Shown: positions 1-5,462, numbered from the stretch's first letter. The stretch is DNA of 5,462 nt from Sphingobacteriales bacterium (GCA_947463665.1 CANHUD010000173.1:1-5462); one strand, 5' to 3'. Translations and numbers: made by a program. Notes: generated by a model from the sequence alone, not told the origin.

Positions 1-2
1 AC

Positions 3-2012
3 AAGGTTATGTACCTCGCATATGATGTAACCGGTCAGTTGCAAACCGGAAAGAATGCAATAGGAATGATTCTCGGAAACGGTTTCTTCAATCCGGCTAA
101 CGGATGGGCGCTGGGTTATGGTACACCCCGGTTACTCGCTCAGTTGCATATAACCTATTCGGATGGCACAGAAGATGTTATTGGTTCTGATGAAAGCTGG
201 AAAGTAGCAAAGGGGCCTATCCGGATGGATATGGTCTATTATGGTGAGCACTATGATGCCCGTTTCGAGCTGCCGGGTTGGAACGAGGCAGATTGTGCAG
301 ATAACGGATGGCAGCAGGCGATTCTTCGTAAACCACCGGAAGGCAGGCTGGCAGCGCATACGGCACATGCCGATAAAGTGATGGAGACGCATAAGCCGGT
401 TCGTTTTGAAAAACTTCCCAACGGACGATACCGGGTGGATTTCGGGGTAGAAGTATCCGGTTGGGTCAGGCTGAAAAATATAACGGGTCCGGCAGGTCAT
501 CAGCTGCGTATTCATTATCTGGGTACTACCTATTCTGGTGATAATTACTATACGTTCGGTGGAAATCGTCCCACTTCCTATGCTGCCAGATTCAACTGGT
601 TTGTATTTAATGGGGTCGAAATTGAAAATTACCCGGGTATGCTGGTTCCGGAACAGGTGACAGCAGAAGTGGTTCATACCTATGTAAAGGAAACCGCAAA
701 GTTTGAAACGTCTGACACCCTGTTGAACACCCTTCACCGCATCTGGAAAAGAAGCCAGACTGATAATATGCATGGTGGCGTAGCCAGTGATTGTCCGCAT
801 AGGGAAAGATCTCCGTACACCGGCGACGGACAGGTTGCCTGTGTGACGGTCATGCATAATTATGATGCACGGAATTTTTATCATAAGTGGATACAGGATA
901 TTCAGGGTGCACAAAACCGTACAACGGGATATGTGCCAAATGGTGCCCCCTGGCAGCCTGGTTGTGGCGGAGGCGTAGGATGGGGAGCTGCCATGTGCAT
1001 CATGCCCTGGGAGTTTTACCGGCAATATGGTGCGAAGGATATGCTGGAAGACAATTATAGCGGTATGAAGGAGTATGTCCGCTATATGCAGAACTGGGTA
1101 GGGGCGGATGGTATCATGCATTCCCAGCGTACCGGTAAGGATGGCAAGGTATTGCCCTGGTTTAATTTGGGAGATTGGGTAGCTCCAGGACCTTTACCGC
1201 CAGACAATATGGTTCATACGTTTTTTCTATGGCGATGCGCGGATTATACCGCAAAAGCTGCAGAGGTTTTGGGAAAAGCGGAGGAGGCAGTACTCTATGG
1301 CCGTATGGCTGAAAAAACAAAGGAGGCGTTCATTAAACGATTTTTTGATGCTGAAAAAGGTTCATTTGGAAGGGCAGGGGGGAATATTTTTGCTTTGCGG
1401 ATGGGCCTTCCAACAGCAATTTATCATCGGGTAGTTGAAGCACTGAAGGCAGATATATTAGCCAGCGATGGTCATCTGGATACCGGAATTTTTGGTACCC
1501 AGTTCTTCTTTGAAGTACTATCCGAGAATGGTATGCACGATTGGGCATACAGGGCCATGACCAAAAGAACGCAGCCCGGTTATGGCTGGTGGATTGCTCA
1601 GGGGGCCACCACCACGTGGGAGCAGTGGGATGGAGGGAACTCGAGAAATCATCCCATGTTTGGAGGAGGGATTGTTTGGTTGTATCGTAAGCTGGCAGGG
1701 ATGCAACTGGATTCCGCACAACCCGGCTACAAACACATCGTTTTCCGTCCGCAACCTGTGGAACAGGTCTCTTTTTTACGTTACTCTAACCAGACGGGTT
1801 ATGGACAGGCGGGGATCAGCTGGAAACAGCAGGCCGGGGCTTTTGATATGCAGATCATTGTACCGGTTGGAGCCCGTGCTACCGTATATGTTCCGGTTCT
1901 AAAGAATCGCTCCTTGAAAATGGATGGAAAATCGATTTCGGGTCTGCGTATCGTAGATGGATATTGGCAATATGAGGTGGGTAGCGGTCAGTACACGTTC
2001 CAGTCAATGTAG
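3..2012 (+). CDS. alpha-L-rhamnosidase, GH78 (5' truncated by window edge)
   Basis: Glycoside hydrolase family 78 enzyme that removes terminal alpha-L-rhamnose from plant or microbial polysaccharides and glycosides by an inverting mechanism. The frame is open to the window edge. The ATG at 9 lies inside a conserved domain (YDVT, then LGNGFF at residues 22-27 counted from that Met), so the true start is upstream and the N-terminal part, including any signal peptide, is not visible. Visible domains: Bac_rhamnosid_N (about 1-110, with GE-x-YDAR at 79-85), a concanavalin-like Bac_rhamnosid domain (about 120-225), the six-hairpin catalytic domain (about 226-580) and the C-terminal beta domain (about 585-660). 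In the DCPHRER...TGD segment, D261, E266 and D273 match the spacing of the acidic residues D567, E572 and D579 of Bacillus RhaB, and E538 in TTWEQW matches its catalytic base E841. The enzyme therefore looks active. Full-length relatives are about 900 residues, so roughly 200 or more are missing. Whether it belongs to a polysaccharide utilisation locus cannot be seen. Confidence 0.93.
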   Translation, partial: KVMYLAYDVTGQLQTGKNAIGMILGNGFFNPANGWALGYGTPRLLAQLHITYSDGTEDVIGSDESWKVAKGPIRMDMVYYGEHYDARFELPGWNEADCADNGWQQAILRKPPEGRLAAHTAHADKVMETHKPVRFEKLPNGRYRVDFGVEVSGWVRLKNITGPAGHQLRIHYLGTTYSGDNYYTFGGNRPTSYAARFNWFVFNGVEIENYPGMLVPEQVTAEVVHTYVKETAKFETSDTLLNTLHRIWKRSQTDNMHGGVASDCPHRERSPYTGDGQVACVTVMHNYDARNFYHKWIQDIQGAQNRTTGYVPNGAPWQPGCGGGVGWGAAMCIMPWEFYRQYGAKDMLEDNYSGMKEYVRYMQNWVGADGIMHSQRTGKDGKVLPWFNLGDWVAPGPLPPDNMVHTFFLWRCADYTAKAAEVLGKAEEAVLYGRMAEKTKEAFIKRFFDAEKGSFGRAGGNIFALRMGLPTAIYHRVVEALKADILASDGHLDTGIFGTQFFFEVLSENGMHDWAYRAMTKRTQPGYGWWIAQGATTTWEQWDGGNSRNHPMFGGGIVWLYRKLAGMQLDSAQPGYKHIVFRPQPVEQVSFLRYSNQTGYGQAGISWKQQAGAFDMQIIVPVGARATVYVPVLKNRSLKMDGKSISGLRIVDGYWQYEVGSGQYTFQSM

Positions 2013-2015
2013 GTA

Positions 2016-2047
2016 GAAAATTTTCGCATACAAAGTAGAAAAATTTC
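2016..2047. promoter_or_regulatory. Putative operator: two GAAAAWTTTC palindromes upstream of the toxin-antitoxin pair
   Basis: GAAAATTTTC at 2016-2025 is a perfect 10-bp palindrome. GAAAAATTTC at 2038-2047 is a one-mismatch copy of it. Both are preceded by GTA, and their centres are 22 bp apart, about two helical turns. They lie in the 61-bp gap before the antitoxin gene and end 1 bp before its -7 element. Xre/MbcA-type antitoxins commonly autorepress through paired palindromes, so these are inferred operators. An A/T-rich gap could also produce such matches by chance. Confidence 0.42.
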
Positions 2048-2048
2048 T

Positions 2049-2056
2049 TAATTTTG
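2049..2056 (+). promoter_or_regulatory. Bacteroidota-type -7 promoter element for the toxin-antitoxin operon
   Basis: TAATTTTG matches the Bacteroidota sigma-ABfr -7 consensus TAnnTTTG at every fixed position. It lies 17 nt before the antitoxin ATG, so the leader would be very short. No clean TTTG -33 box is present at the usual 19-21 bp; TTTTCG near 2021-2026 is the closest candidate. The element implies that the antitoxin-toxin pair has its own promoter rather than depending on read-through from the rhamnosidase gene. Confidence 0.45.
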
Positions 2057-2073
2057 TCAGAGGCCTATCAAAT

Positions 2074-2505
2074 ATGACAGCATCTGGAAAAATAAAACAT
2101 GCTCTTTTTCACCGGTTTGAGCAGGAACTGTCCAATCCCGTTGCCATGGTATTAAAAGCCAGCAGTGGTTTGTCGGTTTCTGTATTTGATCAGATGACTG
2201 TCTTAACGCTTCTAAGCAGACAGGAATTAGCGGCTCTGATACATATTACTACCAAGACAATCGAAAATTACCGGTCGCTTAAAAAAAAGCTGAACAGGCC
2301 GGAAAGTGAGCAGTTGTTGCAGTTACTGGTATTGTATAAAAAAGGGGAAGAGATTTTTGGGAGTATTAAAGAGTTTAACAGCTGGCTAAAACTTTCGCAT
2401 CCAATGCTGGGGGGACTGGTCCCCTTTGAGTTGCTTTATACTACAGGAGGCATCCAATTGGTCCTGGAAGAGTTGTACAGAATAGAATACGGTGCGTTTG
2501 CATGA
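2074..2505 (+). CDS. Type II antitoxin, Xre/MbcA/ParS family (partner of RES toxin)
   Basis: A 143-residue antitoxin expected to bind and neutralise the RES toxin encoded directly downstream and to repress their shared promoter. The middle of the protein (about 43-75, LSRQELAALIHITTKTIENY) is an Xre-like helix-turn-helix. The C-terminal part (about 87-141) fits the MbcA/ParS/Xre toxin-binding domain (formerly DUF2384): G-x-x-IFG, then a tryptophan in F-x-x-WL, then LGG-x-x-P-x-x-LL, and finally a helix ending in EYGAF. Length and two-domain order are usual for the family. The ATG at 2074 is preceded by a -7 element but no Shine-Dalgarno, which is normal in Bacteroidota. The stop overlaps the toxin start by 4 nt (ATGA), indicating translational coupling, with the antitoxin made first. 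Family assignment is firm; DNA binding and repression are inferred from relatives. Confidence 0.9.
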   Translation: MTASGKIKHALFHRFEQELSNPVAMVLKASSGLSVSVFDQMTVLTLLSRQELAALIHITTKTIENYRSLKKKLNRPESEQLLQLLVLYKKGEEIFGSIKEFNSWLKLSHPMLGGLVPFELLYTTGGIQLVLEELYRIEYGAFA

Positions 2506-2957
2506 TCGTATATCGAATCACACATCTCAAATGGGCGGGTATGTTGACGCCATCCGGAATGCCGGCCCGTTGGAATTCCAAAGGGAAATTCATGCTGTAC
2601 ACTGCAGAATCCAGGGCTTTGGCATGCCTGGAAAATCTGGTTCACAGAAGGAGTATTGGACCGGATGAACTATATCGGGTTACTACTATAGATATACCCA
2701 AAGAAGTTTCTATAGCTACGCTTTCAACAGCTGATCTCCCAACCAATTGGCAGGAGTATACTCAATATGCTTCTTGCCAGGCCATAGGTGACGCCTGGCT
2801 TAGTGCATCCCAATCAGCCGTTCTGAAGGTTCCGTCAGCTATTATTCCGGAGGAGCATAACTATGTGATTAATGTACTCCATCCGGATATGAAGTTCATA
2901 CAGATAAAGAGGGTGGAACCATTTTCCTTCGATTTCCGACTAACCTCCAATTACTAA
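2502..2957 (+). CDS. RES-domain toxin (predicted NAD+ phosphorylase/glycohydrolase)
   Basis: A 151-residue RES-family toxin (COG5654 type). Studied relatives such as MbcT and Pseudomonas RES stop growth by degrading cytoplasmic NAD+. Visible family features: an N-terminal YRI-x-H strand; ARWNSKG with the conserved Arg at 23; the LYTAES-x-x-LACLENL helix with the conserved Glu at 44; and VPSAI with the conserved Ser at 112, followed by E-x-NYVINVLHPD. All three residues that name the family are present, so the toxin is probably functional. The domain covers nearly the whole protein and the length is typical. The start codon overlaps the antitoxin stop. The last codons (LTSNY) run into a heptamer repeat that continues past the stop, so the C-terminal tail may have been altered by repeat expansion. 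Product class is confident; whether it uses phosphorolysis or hydrolysis cannot be read from the sequence. Confidence 0.92.
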   Translation: MIVYRITHLKWAGMLTPSGMPARWNSKGKFMLYTAESRALACLENLVHRRSIGPDELYRVTTIDIPKEVSIATLSTADLPTNWQEYTQYASCQAIGDAWLSASQSAVLKVPSAIIPEEHNYVINVLHPDMKFIQIKRVEPFSFDFRLTSNY

Positions 2958-2983
2958 TCACCAATCACTAATCACCAATCACC
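2956..2983. repeat. Heptamer tandem repeat, (AATCACY)4
   Basis: Four exact-length units: AATCACC (2956-2962), AATCACT (2963-2969), AATCACC (2970-2976) and AATCACC (2977-2983). Two degenerate units in the same 7-bp register precede them (AACCTCC 2942-2948 and AATTACT 2949-2955), inside the toxin gene. The array begins in the toxin stop codon and almost fills the 30-bp gap between two convergent genes. Short heptamer arrays of this sort are, as far as I recall, seen between genes in Bacteroidota. Its function is unknown. Confidence 0.85.
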
Positions 2984-2987
2984 AATT

Positions 2988-3464
2988 CTAGTTTTTCCCC
3001 ACCGGTACATCCATCGGATGTGGAATGTTCATCCATCTGGAATAATCCAGATTGTAGAAATTGAAGAAATTTCCTGGTGCTTCTTTTTCGATGATGTTTA
3101 TTTTGGTAACCGATTTGGGTAGTCCAGGGAAGACCAGCGTATAGGTGAAAAATTCACCCGATCGGCTGAAATAATGCTTCTTGGGTGCTATGGGTATGCC
3201 GATGGCTTCTATCATGCCATATCTTTCTTCTGTTCCTACCGGTTGGATGTAGCAGCCAGCATCCATAGAAATCCAGCCTCCGTTCATATAATGATCCGGC
3301 GAACGGTAGCTAAAATCAATACGGGTGTATCCATCGGTCAGTTCTATACTGCTGATGCGAAGTTTCTTGCTAATATCCGGCTGACTGGGATTGTACAGTT
3401 TTACTGCTCTGTTTTGCTTCTCCCGAATGCTTTCTTCCTGATGCTTTTTTATGTTTGTATCCAT
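2988..3464 (-). CDS. Small conserved protein of unknown function, paralogue of the gene at 4529-4948
   Basis: A 158-residue protein with no signal peptide or membrane segment; the start is polar (MDTNIKKHQEES). Residues about 35-140 form the conserved part: LRI, TRIDFSY (47-53), NGGWI (61-65), a Q-x-x-G...RY segment (74-82), IPIAP (90-94), LVFPGLP (110-116), INIIEKEAP (122-130) and FNFYNL (134-139). The alternating hydrophobic pattern suggests a compact beta-sheet domain. The same skeleton recurs in the protein at 4529-4948, with roughly 40% identity by eye. A similar motif order occurs, as I recall, in domains of some larger Bacteroidota proteins, but I cannot name a function. The ATG at 3464 is preferred over an in-frame TTG at 3494, which lies inside the divergent palindrome. 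The tail after residue 140 (RWMNIPHPMDVPVGKN) has no counterpart in the paralogue. The gene is divergent from the WYL regulator gene and probably controlled by it. Confidence 0.82.
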   Translation of the reverse strand: MDTNIKKHQEESIREKQNRAVKLYNPSQPDISKKLRISSIELTDGYTRIDFSYRSPDHYMNGGWISMDAGCYIQPVGTEERYGMIEAIGIPIAPKKHYFSRSGEFFTYTLVFPGLPKSVTKINIIEKEAPGNFFNFYNLDYSRWMNIPHPMDVPVGKN

Positions 3465-3490
3465 CTTAAATTTTTTTCGAATGTCCACCC

Positions 3491-3517
3491 TCAAACCGTA
3501 TAATAGATACGGTTTGA
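3491..3517. promoter_or_regulatory. Perfect 11-bp inverted repeat, putative WYL-regulator operator between divergent genes
   Basis: Arms TCAAACCGTAT (3491-3501) and ATACGGTTTGA (3507-3517) are exact reverse complements around a 5-nt spacer, AATAG. The palindrome lies 27-53 nt upstream of the leftward ATG and 35-61 nt upstream of the WYL regulator ATG. Because of its symmetry, each strand carries TACGGTTTG, a -7-like element (TAnnTTTG with one extra base), so a bound dimer would cover both divergent promoters. WYL regulators such as BrxR and CapW bind inverted repeats at their own promoters, which supports an operator role. A terminator is unlikely because the site lies between divergent gene starts. 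Confidence 0.72.
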
Positions 3518-3532
3518 AAAAAAAGTGTATCT
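3505..3532. promoter_or_regulatory. Secondary inverted repeat AGATAC/GTATCT overlapping the main palindrome
   Basis: AGATAC (3505-3510) and GTATCT (3527-3532) are reverse complements separated by 16 nt that include an A8 tract (3517-3524). A T6 tract (3532-3537) follows. The left arm shares ATAC with the main palindrome, so a second, weaker dimer site or bent A-tract DNA next to the regulator start is possible. With only six paired bases, this may be chance. Confidence 0.3.
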
Positions 3533-3551
3533 TTTTTGGTAAAAAGTTCGG

Positions 3552-4532
3552 ATGGGACTCAATAAATCTGCGCTTGGGCGTTACAAGGTCATTGATGGTT
3601 TGCTGCGTAACTCCATGCGCCGCTATCCAACGATGGATGATATCATCGAGGCATGTGCACAGAAGCTGGATTATGTGCCATCCCGGGAAACGATTCAGAA
3701 AGACATTTCCTTAATGAAGCGGCCGTTTCCGGAGGGATTTGACGCTCCGATCCAGTTTAACCGTGTTCACCAGGGGTATGAATATACCGATCCGGATTAT
3801 ACGCTTTCAGGCGTCACGCTCCAGCCTGAAGAGCGGGATGCGTTGAATGAAGCAGTGGAGGTGATCCGGGCCATAGGAGGTTCCAGAATTTCCGATAAGT
3901 TCTCTCATGTGGTAGAGAAAATACTTTCGGCCTCTCTGGAATCTTCACATGCGGAGCAGCTGCCTATTCTGCAAACGATGATACCTCCTCGTTCAAGAGG
4001 ATACGAGTATTTTGATCTCCTCTATGCCGCCTGTAAAGAACATATTCCTGTTTCATTCATCCATTTCTCCTACCAGTCGCGTCAGTTTAAACACGTGATC
4101 CTGCATCCGTTTTTGATTAAAGAATTTGACAATCGCTGGTATGTGATCGGGTATTCAGAAAAACACGAGGCGGCACGGGCATTTGGTTTTGACCGCATTT
4201 CGTTTCCTTATCTAGTTAAAAAAGCATTTGTACCAGTAGGCGATGCCATCAAGAAAGATTATCTCCAAAATATCTATGGTGTTTATCCCCTCCGAACACC
4301 TGAAGTAGAAAAGGTTGTTATAGGGGCCGATGAGCTGATCACACAGTATTTTCAGGCATATCCAATACATGAAAGCCAGCAAATGATGAAACGTTCAAGT
4401 GGTAAATCCACCATCACGCTGCAACTGATTCCATCCATGGAACTGGCCCGGTTTATTCTTTCTCATGGTAATCAGGTCAGTATTCTGGAGCCGCTCTGGT
4501 TTCGTGATCAAATTATAAAACTTCGCCGATGA
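3552..4532 (+). CDS. WYL-domain transcriptional regulator (HTH-WYL, YafY-like)
   Basis: A 326-residue cytoplasmic regulator. The N-terminal winged helix-turn-helix spans about 8-80 (RYKVIDGLLRN, then SRETIQKDISLMK as the likely recognition helix, and GYEYTDPDYTL as the wing). A linker helix follows (about 90-130, LQPEERDALNEAVEVI). The WYL domain spans about 154-222, with LHPFLIKE (184-191), RWYVIGY (195-201; WYV replaces WYL) and FGFDRI (211-216). The C-terminal WCX-type extension (about 250-326) ends with FILSHGNQVSILEP. WYL domains sense ligands, in several cases nucleic acids or nucleotides, and such regulators often control phage-defence or stress loci. The ATG at 3552 is preferred because the HTH begins right after it. 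The gene overlaps the downstream small gene by 4 nt (ATGA) and is divergent from that gene's paralogue, with an 11-bp palindrome between them. Autoregulation is inferred; the family assignment is firm. Confidence 0.92.
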   Translation: MGLNKSALGRYKVIDGLLRNSMRRYPTMDDIIEACAQKLDYVPSRETIQKDISLMKRPFPEGFDAPIQFNRVHQGYEYTDPDYTLSGVTLQPEERDALNEAVEVIRAIGGSRISDKFSHVVEKILSASLESSHAEQLPILQTMIPPRSRGYEYFDLLYAACKEHIPVSFIHFSYQSRQFKHVILHPFLIKEFDNRWYVIGYSEKHEAARAFGFDRISFPYLVKKAFVPVGDAIKKDYLQNIYGVYPLRTPEVEKVVIGADELITQYFQAYPIHESQQMMKRSSGKSTITLQLIPSMELARFILSHGNQVSILEPLWFRDQIIKLRR

Positions 4533-4948
4533 ATACAGCCAACAAAAAATATGTAGTAGAGCCTATCGTGGGAGAACAGCATAAAAAGAATCCGGTGATT
4601 CTCCGCATCCTTTTAAGCAAAACGGAAACACGTATCGACTTCGGATACGCCGCGTTCAATCTGTACCATTATGGTGGATGGATACGAATAGCCCCGGATA
4701 CATTTGTACAGGTGAAGGGGAGCCCTAAACGCTATCCGCTCAAACAGGCTATTCAGATTCCGGTGGCACCCAGCCAGCTGGATTTTGAATCGCAGAAAGA
4801 CTGGCGGGTATTTAGTCTGGTATTCGAACCCATTCCGATCAAAGACTGCACCATTGATATCATCGAAGTAGAAAATCCCAGTCCGAATGATTTCAATTAT
4901 TACGGAGTGCAGCTTCAGGATGTTCTGAAAGTCGAGTTGAGGGGGTGA
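4529..4948 (+). CDS. Small conserved protein of unknown function, co-transcribed with the WYL regulator
   Basis: A 139-residue protein, apparently cytoplasmic (polar start, no signal peptide or membrane helix). It matches the divergent protein at 2988-3464 over about residues 25-130: LRI (25-27), TRIDFGY (34-40), YGGWI (48-52), a Q-x-x-G...RY segment (61-69), IPVAP (77-81), LVFEPIP (97-103), IDIIEVENP (109-117) and FNYYGV (122-127). Identity over this stretch is about 40% by eye. It lacks the other protein's longer N- and C-terminal extensions. The ATG sits in the WYL regulator stop (ATGA), so it is translationally coupled and probably works with or modulates the regulator. No catalytic signature (such as a conserved His/Cys/Asp set) is obvious, so a structural or ligand-binding role is as likely as an enzymatic one. 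Function unknown. Confidence 0.85.
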   Translation: MNTANKKYVVEPIVGEQHKKNPVILRILLSKTETRIDFGYAAFNLYHYGGWIRIAPDTFVQVKGSPKRYPLKQAIQIPVAPSQLDFESQKDWRVFSLVFEPIPIKDCTIDIIEVENPSPNDFNYYGVQLQDVLKVELRG

Positions 4949-4976
4949 GAATAGGTGATTCGCCTAGTTTTTCACC
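4944..4976 (+). terminator. Imperfect hairpin at the end of the WYL operon, possible terminator
   Basis: GGTGAGAA (4944-4951) can pair with TTTTCACC (4969-4976), with one G-T pair. Inside it, TAGGTG (4952-4957) pairs with CGCCTA (4961-4966) around an ATT loop, with one G-T pair. A 2-nt bulge (GT, 4967-4968) joins the two stems, giving about 14 pairs. The inner stem is followed by G then T5 (4968-4972), a weak intrinsic-terminator shape. The outer stem overlaps the stop codon at 4946-4948. The rest of the 104-bp gap up to 5052 shows only a poor -7-like TTAGTTTG at 5018-5025. Confidence 0.45.
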
Positions 4977-5052
4977 TTTATTTCAATTGATGAACCGGCC
5001 AATGGGCTATACCTGCTTTAGTTTGCGTCTTTCTTAATAAAGATGTAATACG

Positions 5053-5462
5053 ATGGAGGATATCCTGTTCAATTATTTTGTGAATTATTTACAGGCGAGA
5101 GATCCGGAAGCACTGATCCCTCAGGTTAAAGGAAATGGGTTCAGAATTCAGCTAATACAGCACAATGGGGAACCTGCACTTTCTGTTGAGCGCGTTTTGG
5201 GGAATAAAAACATTCTTCCGTTGGAGGTATTTCGCTTAGTGATCAGACATCTGCTGGGTAGTCCGGGATATAGGCAAATAATCGGAAATGCCATAGCATT
5301 TCCGATAGGGCAGGGCAATATGACGCCGGATTCCGTGGAGGCGTTTGTGGCTATGGAGTATTATAAGAAGAATGTGGGGGACTGGGCTTTCATGCGTGGT
5401 CATGCTATTAGATATATACTGGTGGCAACAGGCATCTGCGAACGTGCCAATGGATTTTTGAG
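5053..5462 (+). CDS. Unrecognised protein, N-terminal 136 residues (3' truncated by window edge)
   Basis: The frame is open from an ATG at 5053 to the window end with no stop. A TAA at 5038-5040 blocks any earlier start. The protein begins MEDILFNYFVNYLQARDPEAL and looks soluble: no signal peptide and no long hydrophobic stretch. Residues about 22-50 look like alternating beta strands (GFRIQLIQ, PALSVERVL). Residues about 54-72 are helical (ILPLEVFRLVIRHLLGS). After a glycine-rich turn (IGQGNM, about 85-90), TPDSVEAFVAMEYYKK and GDWAFMRGHAIRYILVATGI form further helices. The last part resembles a small helical, perhaps winged-helix, module, but no family signature is recognisable to me. Codon use resembles the neighbours, and the length without a stop supports a real gene. 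It follows the WYL operon on the same strand after 104 bp with a possible terminator between, so it is probably a separate unit. Confidence 0.7.
   Translation, partial: MEDILFNYFVNYLQARDPEALIPQVKGNGFRIQLIQHNGEPALSVERVLGNKNILPLEVFRLVIRHLLGSPGYRQIIGNAIAFPIGQGNMTPDSVEAFVAMEYYKKNVGDWAFMRGHAIRYILVATGICERANGFL

Noticed and set aside
132..1121. Long open frame of 329 codons on the minus strand, antisense to the rhamnosidase gene
   Set aside because: It lies wholly within a confidently identified GH78 gene and its translation shows no domain pattern (rich in I, H, R and C), so it is a shadow of the coding strand.
1333..1902. Several shorter open frames on both strands inside the 3' part of the rhamnosidase gene
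   Set aside because: All overlap the catalytic and C-terminal GH78 domains in other frames and have low-complexity, proline- or arginine-rich translations without recognisable features.
2436..2645. 69-codon minus-strand open frame across the antitoxin-toxin junction
   Set aside because: It is antisense to the ATGA overlap of two well-supported genes and has no recognisable product.
2956..2983. Heptamer repeat considered as a CRISPR array or attachment site
   Set aside because: The units are 7 bp with no spacers, there are no cas genes, and no integrase or matching second copy of the array is present, so it is a simple tandem repeat.
3465..3494. TTG start at 3494 that would add 10 residues to the minus-strand small protein
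   Set aside because: The TTG lies inside the palindromic operator and overlaps the -7-like element. The ATG at 3464 leaves a normal leader, and its product begins MDTN, resembling the paralogue's MNTA.
3174..3714. Two plus-strand open frames covering the divergent small gene, the palindrome and the start of the WYL gene
   Set aside because: One is antisense to the conserved small protein and the other is out of frame with the WYL HTH. The real genes are supported by family resemblance and by the paralogue.

Overview
The window looks like a chromosomal stretch from a Bacteroidota bacterium, possibly of the Chitinophagaceae type. The grounds are: medium GC content; a GH78 alpha-L-rhamnosidase with the long multidomain layout common in that phylum; no clear Shine-Dalgarno sequences before any gene; a near-consensus Bacteroidota -7 promoter element (TAnnTTTG) before the toxin-antitoxin pair; and a 7-bp intergenic tandem repeat. 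The genus assignment is a guess. No rRNA, tRNA, transposase or CRISPR array is visible.

Left third (1-2012, + strand): the C-terminal two thirds to three quarters of an alpha-L-rhamnosidase that enters from outside the window, with its catalytic acidic residues intact. It ends 61 bp before a compact type II toxin-antitoxin module of the Xre/MbcA-RES class (2074-2957). The antitoxin has an HTH and a ParS/MbcA/Xre toxin-binding domain. It overlaps a RES-domain NAD+-degrading toxin by 4 nt (ATGA). The short gap upstream holds two GAAAAWTTTC palindromes 22 bp apart, directly before a TAATTTTG -7 element, which fits an autoregulatory operator.

Middle and right (2988-4948): a small three-gene locus. 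A WYL-domain transcriptional regulator (3552-4532, +) is flanked by two genes that encode related small proteins. One is divergent (2988-3464, -). The other is downstream and overlaps the regulator by 4 nt (4529-4948, +). The divergent intergenic region contains a perfect inverted repeat with 11-bp arms, very likely the operator through which the WYL protein controls both transcripts. The two small proteins share a skeleton of TRIDF-x-Y, GGWI, IP-x-AP, LVF-x-P, IIE-x-E-x-P and FN-x-Y and have no function that I can assign. This regulator-plus-paralogue arrangement is the most interesting part of the window.

Right end (4949-5462): an imperfect hairpin that may end the WYL operon, then the start of an unrecognised gene (from 5053, +) that runs off the window. 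Between the toxin and the divergent small gene, a four-copy AATCACY heptamer repeat fills the convergent gap and begins inside the toxin stop codon.
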